From an uncultured Collinsella sp. (GTDB lineage: Bacteria; Actinomycetota; Coriobacteriia; Coriobacteriales; Coriobacteriaceae), in NCBI GenBank assembly GCA_934650975.1, contig CAKUFW010000101.1:1-6210 (forward strand): a stretch of 6,210 nt of DNA. Direction: 5' to 3'. A program made the position numbers and the translations under genes. Below, piece by piece: positions 1 to 5,337 of this stretch (its first letter is position 1; each line of letters begins with the position of its first letter). A model generated the notes under the pieces. That model was not told the DNA's origin and made no database searches. It saw only the letters and a list, made by a program, of their open reading frames with translations.

Positions 1-428
1 GCCAGATAGGTTTTACCGGTGCCGGCGGGACCCAAACCAAACGTGATGGTATGAGAGCGAATGGCATCCACATAGCGTTTTTGACCGAGCGTCTTGGGGC
101 GGATGACGCGACCGCGATACGACAGCAGCACGTCATCGCGCAGCGACGAGGCATCATGCTCACCGTCACGCAAAACGGCCAGGCAGCGCGAGACGTCATC
201 GGCAGAAAGCGTACGTCCGGCTGCCGCCTCGCGAAAGGCATGTTCGAAAAAACGCGTGACCAGCTCGACCTCGTCCGGATCGCCGCTCACGGCAACGCTA
301 TCGCCGCGGGCAACCACCTTGGCGCGCACCAAATTCTCGAGCGCACGGAGGACGCCGTCGCCGGCACCCAAAACGCGCGAGGGGTCAATCCCCTCGGGAA
401 CGGTAAGTCTAATCTTCGAGGCTTCCAT
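1..428 (-). CDS. phoH: PhoH-family ATPase, N-terminal part (cut by window edge)
   Basis: This is the N-terminal 142 residues of a PhoH-like P-loop ATPase; the rest lies beyond position 1. Residues 133-140 read GPAGTGKT, a Walker A nucleotide-binding loop, followed by YLA. The preceding stretch (RPKTLGQKRYVDAI, residues 110-123) is the typical lead-in to the PhoH ATPase core, where family members usually have a P-K-T-xGQ-xxYv pattern. Residues 1-105 form the smaller N-terminal domain seen in bacterial PhoH. PhoH proteins are cytoplasmic and thought to act in RNA metabolism; they often sit next to ybeY and era, which would be expected just outside the window. The chosen ATG has a strong GGGAGG upstream, but with only 3 bases of spacing. 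An in-frame ATG at 446 is possible but lacks a clear ribosome site. The gene start lies inside the end of mtaB, a 20-base overlap, so translation is probably coupled. Family call is firm; the exact role is not. Confidence 0.9.
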   Translation of the reverse strand, partial: MEASKIRLTVPEGIDPSRVLGAGDGVLRALENLVRAKVVARGDSVAVSGDPDEVELVTRFFEHAFREAAAGRTLSADDVSRCLAVLRDGEHDASSLRDDVLLSYRGRVIRPKTLGQKRYVDAIRSHTITFGLGPAGTGKTYL

Positions 429-1701
429 AAACCTCCCTGCGTGCATGGACCAAGCCGGAATCATCGACTCCGATGATAGCAACATCGAGCAGGCACGGAG
501 CTGTGAGTCCACAGGTATCATCAAGACGGGCATGATGGAACGAGCCGAGTGTCAGGTTGTCACCGTACTCAAGCACGGCGCGCTCGACGGTGCCCACGCG
601 ACGACGGGCATCGGCAACCGCGAGCTCCTGGGCCGCCGCACGCATACGGCGGCTGCGCTCGGCCATGACCTCGGGAGCCACCTGGTCGGGCATATCGGCT
701 GCCAGGGTGCCGGGGCGCTTGCTATAGCGAAAGACGTGCATGCGCGAGAAACCCACGCGACGGCACAGCGCCAACGACTCCTCGAACTCCTCATCCGTCT
801 CACCGGGAAAACCAACGATGACGTCGCACGAAAGCGACGCCTGCGGCAGGTTGGCGCGAATCATGCGCACCGTGTCCTCAAAGGCCTCGGCGCTATAGGG
901 ACGGCCCATGCGATGCAGGGTCGCCGTGCAGCCAGACTGCACGGGCAGATGCAAAAACGGCGCGATACGGTTCGGATAGCGGGCCATCACCTTGAGCAAA
1001 CGCTCAGAGATATCCATGGGCTCCACCGAGGAGATGCGCACGTGGGGAATAGACGTGCGCTCCATAATGGCCTCGAGCAGCTCGTCGATCTCGACATGCT
1101 TGTCGGTCGCGCTCTTGCCGTCATAGGCGCCCAGGTTCACGCCGGTCAGCACCACCTCGGGCACGCCGGCCTCCTGGGCCTCGCGCACCTGCTCGAGCAC
1201 TGACTCGACGGGCACAGATCGCTCGGGGCCGCGGGCCTTCCACACGATGCAGTAGGTGCAGCGGTGGTTGCAGCCATCCTGAATCTTCACGCCCAATCGC
1301 GAACGACCGAGCGCATCAACCACGTCGCCATCGCTGCAGGCGGGCACGCTATCGGACTCGACGCCCAGCACTTCGCAGACGCGCTCGGCGACATCGATCT
1401 TAGAAGGCTCGGCGATCACGCGATCGGAGAGTTCAAGCAGCTCCTCAGGATGCAGGTTGACCACGCAGCCGGTTACGACCACGTAGGGCTCGCCCGGATA
1501 GGCTAGGGCGTGGCGAACGGCCTTGCGGGTCTTGGCCTCGGCCTCGCCCGTCACGGCGCAGGTATTGATGACGATCAGCTCGGCGTCCTGGGGCTCCACC
1601 ATCGCAAAGCCCAGGCGCATAAGATCGGCAGTGATACGGTCGGACTCAACCCGGTTGACGCGGCAGCCGAGGTTGACGACGGAAATATGAGGTGCGAGCA
1701 C
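409..1701 (-). CDS. mtaB: tRNA (N6-threonylcarbamoyladenosine(37)-C2)-methylthiotransferase MtaB
   Basis: Radical-SAM enzyme that adds a methylthio group to t6A at position 37 of tRNAs decoding ANN codons, giving ms2t6A; it is cytoplasmic. The 430-residue product has the three parts of the MiaB/MtaB family. The N-terminal UPF0004 domain carries three cysteines for the auxiliary iron-sulfur cluster: C13 in NLGCRVN, C48 in INTCAVT and C79 in VVTGCVV. The radical-SAM domain has the CxxxCxxC motif at C144, C148 and C151, followed by LTGVNLGAYDG (185-195), a QSGC segment near 255-258 and DVIVGFPGETDEEF (293-306). A TRAM-like RNA-binding domain fills roughly 367-425. The NLGCRVN start and the QDGCNHRCTYC motif fit MtaB better than MiaB. 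The start is a GTG with AAGGAG 5 bases upstream. It follows dnaJ by 9 bases and overlaps phoH by 20, so it is probably co-transcribed with both. One oddity is WK where the family usually has PY just after the third cluster cysteine. Confidence 0.93.
   Translation of the reverse strand: MLAPHISVVNLGCRVNRVESDRITADLMRLGFAMVEPQDAELIVINTCAVTGEAEAKTRKAVRHALAYPGEPYVVVTGCVVNLHPEELLELSDRVIAEPSKIDVAERVCEVLGVESDSVPACSDGDVVDALGRSRLGVKIQDGCNHRCTYCIVWKARGPERSVPVESVLEQVREAQEAGVPEVVLTGVNLGAYDGKSATDKHVEIDELLEAIMERTSIPHVRISSVEPMDISERLLKVMARYPNRIAPFLHLPVQSGCTATLHRMGRPYSAEAFEDTVRMIRANLPQASLSCDVIVGFPGETDEEFEESLALCRRVGFSRMHVFRYSKRPGTLAADMPDQVAPEVMAERSRRMRAAAQELAVADARRRVGTVERAVLEYGDNLTLGSFHHARLDDTCGLTAPCLLDVAIIGVDDSGLVHARREVYGSLED
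432..437 (-). promoter_or_regulatory. Ribosome binding site of phoH, inside the mtaB 3' end
   Basis: GGGAGG is read on the minus strand 3 bases before the phoH ATG at 428. It lies within the last codons of mtaB. The spacing is shorter than usual, but it is the only good Shine-Dalgarno sequence near either candidate start (428 or 446), so it favours the 428 start and coupling to mtaB translation. Confidence 0.6.
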
Positions 1702-1706
1702 GCGGG

Positions 1707-1712
1707 CTCCTT
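1707..1712 (-). promoter_or_regulatory. Ribosome binding site of mtaB overlapping the dnaJ stop codon
   Basis: AAGGAG on the minus strand shares its first two bases with the TAA stop of dnaJ and stands 5 bases before the GTG start of mtaB. It decides the start and implies that ribosomes finishing dnaJ can reinitiate on mtaB. Confidence 0.75.
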
Positions 1713-2859
1713 AATCGAGGATGTCGTCGAGGGCACTCTTGATACGGTCGGTCACCGACTTCTTACCGGATGCGACGTCATCGCCCATCTCGTCGGCAAA
1801 AGCACGAAGCAGCTCGCGCTGCTTATTGGAAAGATTGGTGGGAACAACCACACGAAGCTGCACGATCAGACGACCGCGCGAACCGCCACCGCCAATGCGC
1901 GGCATGCCGTAATTATTAACGCTTACGGTGTCACCGTACTGCGCGCCGGCGGGAACGGTCACCTTGACGACCTCATCGGGCATAATGCCCTGGACCTCGA
2001 TCGCGCAACCGAGCGCCGCCTGCGCGATCGAGATATCGCTCACCAGGTACAGGTCGTCGCCGTTGCGCTTAAAGCGCTCGTGGTCGGCAACGCGGACGTT
2101 GACGATCAAATCGCCCGAGGGCTCGCCGCGAAGGCCAGCCTCGCCAAAGCCACTCACGCGCAGCTGGCGACCGGTCGACACGCCGGCGGGAATATCGATG
2201 TCAATCTTTTCGTGAGAAGGCGTGCGGCCCTGGCCATCACAGGTCTCGCAGGGATGATCGATGACCGTGCCTTCGCCGTGGCAGTCGGGACAGGGCGAAG
2301 AGGACTGAACCTGGCCCAGGAACGAACGCTGGACCGTGGTGACATAACCCGTGCCATGGCAGCGGCTGCACTGCTTTTCCTGTGCACCCTCGGCCCTTCC
2401 GGTACCGTTGCAGTCATCGCAGGGGGCCAGGCGATCATAGCTGATCGTCTTTTTGCAGCCGAGCGCCGCCTCTTCGAGCGTCACCGAAAGCGAGATGGCC
2501 ATATCGCGACCGCGACGACGCTCACGACGGCTACGGGCGCCGCCACCGGCGCCACCGCCAAAGAACGACGAGAACAGGTCGTCCATGCCCATGCCGCCAA
2601 AGATATCATTGATGTCGACATAGCCAGAGCCACCAGGGCCGTCGGCGGTGCCGTAACGGTCGTAGTTAGCACGCTTCTGCTCGTCGGAAAGAACGGAATA
2701 GGCCTCGTTGAGTTCCTTGAACTTTGCCTCGGCCTCGGGGTCGTCTGAAACATCCGGGTGTACGGTACGGGCCTTCTTTAGAAACGCGCGCTTGATCGTC
2801 CGCGCGTCGGCATCCTTGTCGACACCAAGTACCTCGTAGTAATCCCTATTTTCCGACAC
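1711..2859 (-). CDS. dnaJ: Molecular chaperone DnaJ (full-length type I Hsp40)
   Basis: Cytoplasmic co-chaperone that delivers unfolded clients to DnaK and stimulates its ATPase. The 382 residues show every part of a type I DnaJ. The J domain spans residues 5-67, with HPD at 34-36. A Gly/Phe-rich linker (about 70-108) is followed by an arginine-rich stretch (RSRRERRRGRD, 109-119). Four zinc-binding CxxCxGxG motifs start at C147, C164, C190 and C204. Both beta-rich client-binding C-terminal domains follow, up to about 350, with a C-terminal dimerisation tail. The arginine-rich stretch after the linker resembles the second DnaJ (DnaJ2) of actinobacteria. The start is a GTG at 2859, with GGAAGGA 7 bases upstream; translation from further up, at 2925, would add 22 residues not seen in the family and bypass this site. 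No CIRCE or HAIR heat-shock operator is visible upstream. The gene lies next to a membrane-anchored paralogue and 9 bases before mtaB. No dnaK or grpE lies in the window, so the partner must be encoded elsewhere. Confidence 0.95.
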   Translation of the reverse strand: MSENRDYYEVLGVDKDADARTIKRAFLKKARTVHPDVSDDPEAEAKFKELNEAYSVLSDEQKRANYDRYGTADGPGGSGYVDINDIFGGMGMDDLFSSFFGGGAGGGARSRRERRRGRDMAISLSVTLEEAALGCKKTISYDRLAPCDDCNGTGRAEGAQEKQCSRCHGTGYVTTVQRSFLGQVQSSSPCPDCHGEGTVIDHPCETCDGQGRTPSHEKIDIDIPAGVSTGRQLRVSGFGEAGLRGEPSGDLIVNVRVADHERFKRNGDDLYLVSDISIAQAALGCAIEVQGIMPDEVVKVTVPAGAQYGDTVSVNNYGMPRIGGGGSRGRLIVQLRVVVPTNLSNKQRELLRAFADEMGDDVASGKKSVTDRIKSALDDILD

Positions 2860-2866
2860 GACCGAA

Positions 2867-2873
2867 TCCTTCC
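2867..2873 (-). promoter_or_regulatory. Ribosome binding site deciding the GTG start of dnaJ
   Basis: GGAAGGA on the minus strand lies 7 bases before the GTG at 2859. The reading frame stays open upstream to 2925, but this site and the usual family N-terminus (a few residues before RDYYEVLG) both point to 2859. Confidence 0.7.
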
Positions 2874-2880
2874 GACTTTC

Positions 2881-2909
2881 AATATTGTCACAGTGCGTCC
2901 TATACCCAA
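2881..2909 (-). promoter_or_regulatory. Weak candidate promoter for dnaJ
   Basis: In the 81-base gap upstream of dnaJ, the minus strand reads TTGGGT (2909-2904), a 17-base spacer, then AATATT (2886-2881). These match the -35 and -10 consensus at 3 of 6 and 4 of 6 positions with ideal spacing. The predicted start point would lie almost on the ribosome binding site, giving a very short leader. The gap could equally be read through from the gene upstream; this is a guess from sequence alone. Confidence 0.2.
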
Positions 2910-2940
2910 GCTGGGCAGGTCGCAAACAGTGTGCTTAATG

Positions 2941-4044
2941 TTATTGCATTCCATAAGGCGCGACCATGGCCCGCTGAGAGCAACTTGCGAACCAGACCGA
3001 CACGAGCGCGAACATAAAGCCGTTGGCAAAACCGTTGACAAACTGCATTGCGCCCCGCTTCCACCACAGCAGACTGCGATGAAGCACGCCATCCGAAAGC
3101 ACCATGAACAGTCCCATGGCAAACGGGATAAAACACATCACGGCAAAAGCCGAGAACACGCCCGAGATGGCCGACAACACCAAAAACGGCGCGATGATAC
3201 CCATGAGGTAGAAGCCGGTGCGAGCCTTGCCCTCCAAGCGCTCGGCCTCCACGTGGGCGCGGCCGACCAGGTCGCCGCCCGAGGCACCATTGGTGCCCGC
3301 ATGGCCCATGTTGGGGATGCGCACCTCGTCGCCATCATGCGTGCCGGCGGGAAACTCAATCGTCTGCTCGGAGGCCACGCGAGTGCGACCGCTGCCACCG
3401 CAATCGGGGCACGGATCGGCCACGACCTTGCCGGAACCGCCGCACTCGGGGCAAACCGACTGGAACGTGCCCGCGCCGAACAGGAAGGACAGGTCGACGT
3501 CGATATGGCCGCGACCGCCGCAACTGGGGCAGGTGTGGGCATGCTCAGACGAAACGGAGCCCGAACCACCGCAGTGACCGCAGGTATCGAAGCGCGTATA
3601 GCGAACGGTCTTGCTGGCACCGCTCTTGGCCTCCTTGGCATCGAGCTTGATGTCGACGACCACGTTGGCGCCACTCTCGGGGTTGTAGGCCGCCTGACCG
3701 CGACGCGGCTGGCCCCAGGCGCCGCCGAAGGGGAAGCCACCCTCAAAGGGATTACCGTAACCGGCACTGCCGGCATAACCGCCACCATAGGGCGAAGCCG
3801 TCGGAGCTCCGGCAAAGGGATTGCCCGAACGCATGGCGTCGTAACGCGCACGCTTCTGCTCGTCCGAAAGCACGGCGTAGGCCTCGGAAACCTCTTTAAA
3901 CTTTTCCTCGGCATCCGGCTCTTTATTGACGTCCGGATGGAGCTTACGAGCCTTCTGCTGGAAGGCCTTTTGAATATCACGCGAGGTGGCGTCCTTAGAG
4001 ACACCCAAAATCTCGTAGTAATCTTTTTCATTCATCGTCGCCAT
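2941..4044 (-). CDS. Membrane-anchored DnaJ-like protein (J domain, zinc fingers, C-terminal transmembrane helices)
   Basis: The 367-residue product begins like a type I DnaJ. The J domain covers residues 7-70 with HPD at 36-38. A Gly/Phe/Pro linker (about 78-118) is followed by four CxxCxGxG zinc motifs starting at C155, C172, C198 and C212. A short piece of the first C-terminal beta domain follows, to about residue 265 ([13 protein letters not shown]). After that the DnaJ similarity stops. Instead come about three hydrophobic helices, roughly 277-297, 298-321 and 332-354. Basic residues precede the first (GKAR) and lie between the second and third (WWKRG), so the positive-inside rule puts the J domain in the cytoplasm and the short tail outside. 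It presumably recruits DnaK to the membrane or to a membrane client, but the client is unknown. The ATG at 4044 has AGGAGG 9 bases upstream; an ATG at 4035 is less well placed. The frame is continuous, with no sign of a frameshift. The gene sits between hemW and dnaJ, where hrcA is often found. J-protein identity is sure; function is not. Confidence 0.9.
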   Translation of the reverse strand: MATMNEKDYYEILGVSKDATSRDIQKAFQQKARKLHPDVNKEPDAEEKFKEVSEAYAVLSDEQKRARYDAMRSGNPFAGAPTASPYGGGYAGSAGYGNPFEGGFPFGGAWGQPRRGQAAYNPESGANVVVDIKLDAKEAKSGASKTVRYTRFDTCGHCGGSGSVSSEHAHTCPSCGGRGHIDVDLSFLFGAGTFQSVCPECGGSGKVVADPCPDCGGSGRTRVASEQTIEFPAGTHDGDEVRIPNMGHAGTNGASGGDLVGRAHVEAERLEGKARTGFYLMGIIAPFLVLSAISGVFSAFAVMCFIPFAMGLFMVLSDGVLHRSLLWWKRGAMQFVNGFANGFMFALVSVWFASCSQRAMVAPYGMQ

Positions 4045-4053
4045 GCGCGGCAA

Positions 4054-4059
4054 CCTCCT
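4054..4059 (-). promoter_or_regulatory. Ribosome binding site of the membrane J-protein gene
   Basis: AGGAGG on the minus strand stands 9 bases before the ATG at 4044 and is the strongest such site in the window. It rules out an upstream GTG at 4065 in the same frame, because the site would then fall inside the coding region. Its first two bases also belong to a small hairpin at 4058-4070. Confidence 0.75.
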
Positions 4060-4070
4060 GCTCACAGCAG
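4058..4070 (-). repeat. Short inverted repeat touching the ribosome site
   Basis: The minus strand reads CTGCT, GTG, AGCAG: a perfect 5-base stem with a 3-base loop. Its 3' arm shares two bases with the AGGAGG ribosome site of the membrane J-protein gene. The stem is too short and has no T tract, so it is not a terminator. It could slightly mask the ribosome site, or be chance. Confidence 0.35.
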
Positions 4071-4102
4071 CGTATATATTGCGGTAATTCTACCCGAGCG
4101 GC

Positions 4103-5335
4103 CTAAGCTAGATCCCAAAACAGCTCGAACAGAACATTTCCATCGAGCCAGCCCAGGTGAGTCGGCGCCAGATGGGCGCGGGTGAGACCCGCGATGACGT
4201 CGGCCGATGTGACGGAGCCCACATAGGGATCGTCGGCGTCTGGCACCCAGACGGCAAGCCCAAGCTCAAGGGCGCGGTCGCAAGCTGCTGTCAGTTCGTC
4301 CACGGGAATCACGTCCGCCGCGCGAACCAGCAGATCGGACCCCACGCCACGCGTCATGCGGCAGGCGAGCATCAGGTCCTCGGCCACCGCCTCGCGCCGC
4401 GAAAGATACTCGGCCTCAAAAGTCGACGCGGCATCATCGCGCTGCACCAAGCGCACGCGATGCGCGTCACCACGAGGCGAAACGCCGGGAAACAGCTCGG
4501 CCAAATGTTCGAAATCTTCGGCGTCGAGCATCCCCGCGGCAGACCGACCAAGCCCCAAGTAACCCTGGCCAGTCCAGTAGGCAATGTTATGGGCACACTC
4601 ATGCCCGTCGAGAGCATAGCTCGCCACCTCGTACGGATGGTAGCCAGCCTCGCTCAGGCAATCGCGCGCCGCATCCATGCAGGCGGCCTGAAAATCTTCA
4701 TCGGGCTCAAGCGACTCATCACGGCATGCCATGCGATAGAGGGGTGTGCCCTCCTCGAGCGTAAGCGGGTAGACCGAGACGTGATGCGGAGCTGCCGCAA
4801 GGACACCATCGAACGTGCGTTGCCAACTCGCAGCCGTCTGTCCGGGAAGCCCGCACATGAGGTCGCACGACACGTCAAGCCCCGCGTCTTTGACCGTCGC
4901 GATGGCCTCGAGTGCACGGTCGGCATCATGGATGCGGCCGATAGCGGCAAGCTCGTCATTATCGAGCGTTTGCACGCCCAGTGAAATGCGCGTAACACCC
5001 GCACCTGCAAGGGTTTCGACAAGCTCGGCAGTCAGCGACTCGGGATTGGCCTCGCAGGTAAACTCAACGGGCTTACACCGCATGGAGATGCGCCGGGCAA
5101 GTTCCACCAGGCGTTCCCCTGCCAGCGACGGCGTGCCGCCGCCCACGTAGACGGTGCGAACCCGCTCGAGCGCCCCGGCGTCGCCAAAGGCATCGAGCCG
5201 CGCATACAGCTGCTCAAAATAGGCATCGAACGCGGCATTCAAATCGCACGGGGCAAAGCTGCGCGAGTCAAAATCGCAATAGCGGCATTTTTGAGCACAA
5301 AACGGCACGTGCACATACAGCGCGGTAACGGCCAC
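4103..5335 (-). CDS. hemW: Radical SAM family haem chaperone HemW
   Basis: HemW binds haem and an iron-sulfur cluster and delivers haem to target proteins. It was long annotated as an oxygen-independent coproporphyrinogen oxidase (HemN-like), an activity this subgroup lacks. The 410-residue product starts with YVHVPFCAQKCRYCDF, placing the radical-SAM cysteines at C13, C17 and C20. It continues with GGGTPS (65-70), CEANPES (94-100), RISLGVQTL (116-124), DLMCGLPGQT (158-167), then HNIAYW (249-254) and YLGLG (259-263), the usual HemW/HemN signature order. The last third is the HemN C-terminal domain. The length is slightly above the roughly 380 of the E. coli protein. The start is a GTG preceded by GGAGG (5343-5347), which lies in the end of dus. 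Only 2 bases separate the dus stop from this start, so translation is likely coupled. HemW beside a dnaJ gene is a widely conserved arrangement. Confidence 0.93.
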   Translation of the reverse strand: MAVTALYVHVPFCAQKCRYCDFDSRSFAPCDLNAAFDAYFEQLYARLDAFGDAGALERVRTVYVGGGTPSLAGERLVELARRISMRCKPVEFTCEANPESLTAELVETLAGAGVTRISLGVQTLDNDELAAIGRIHDADRALEAIATVKDAGLDVSCDLMCGLPGQTAASWQRTFDGVLAAAPHHVSVYPLTLEEGTPLYRMACRDESLEPDEDFQAACMDAARDCLSEAGYHPYEVASYALDGHECAHNIAYWTGQGYLGLGRSAAGMLDAEDFEHLAELFPGVSPRGDAHRVRLVQRDDAASTFEAEYLSRREAVAEDLMLACRMTRGVGSDLLVRAADVIPVDELTAACDRALELGLAVWVPDADDPYVGSVTSADVIAGLTRAHLAPTHLGWLDGNVLFELFWDLA

Positions 5336-5337
5336 CC

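Noticed and set aside
94..1203. A 369-residue open frame on the plus strand opposite phoH and mtaB
   Set aside because: It is antisense to two clear gene families and crosses both without recognisable content.
1510..2748. A 412-residue open frame on the plus strand opposite dnaJ and the mtaB start
   Set aside because: It is antisense to well-supported genes, has a low-complexity Ala/Gly/Val/Arg composition typical of antisense frames in GC-rich DNA, and shows no recognisable domain.
2860..2940. A CIRCE or HAIR heat-shock operator or a terminator between the two dnaJ genes
   Set aside because: No GCACTC/GAGTGC or CTTGAGT/ACTCAAG inverted repeat and no GC-rich hairpin with a T tract is present in the gap.
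2941..3260. A frameshift creating the hydrophobic C-terminus of the DnaJ-like protein
   Set aside because: The frame is continuous. The tail has well-formed helices with basic residues placed as the positive-inside rule predicts, and no normal DnaJ C-terminal sequence appears in another frame of the region.
4087..4092. TAGAAT on the minus strand as a -10 box for the membrane J-protein gene
   Set aside because: It matches 5 of 6 consensus bases, but no acceptable -35 hexamer lies 16-18 bases upstream (TTGGGA is 20 bases away), and there is no extended -10. It is too weak to call.
2893..4185. A 430-residue open frame on the plus strand covering the whole membrane J-protein gene
   Set aside because: It mirrors the codon bias of the opposite gene, is rich in Ala, Gly, Arg, His and Thr, and has no motif. 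The minus-strand product carries a J domain and zinc motifs.
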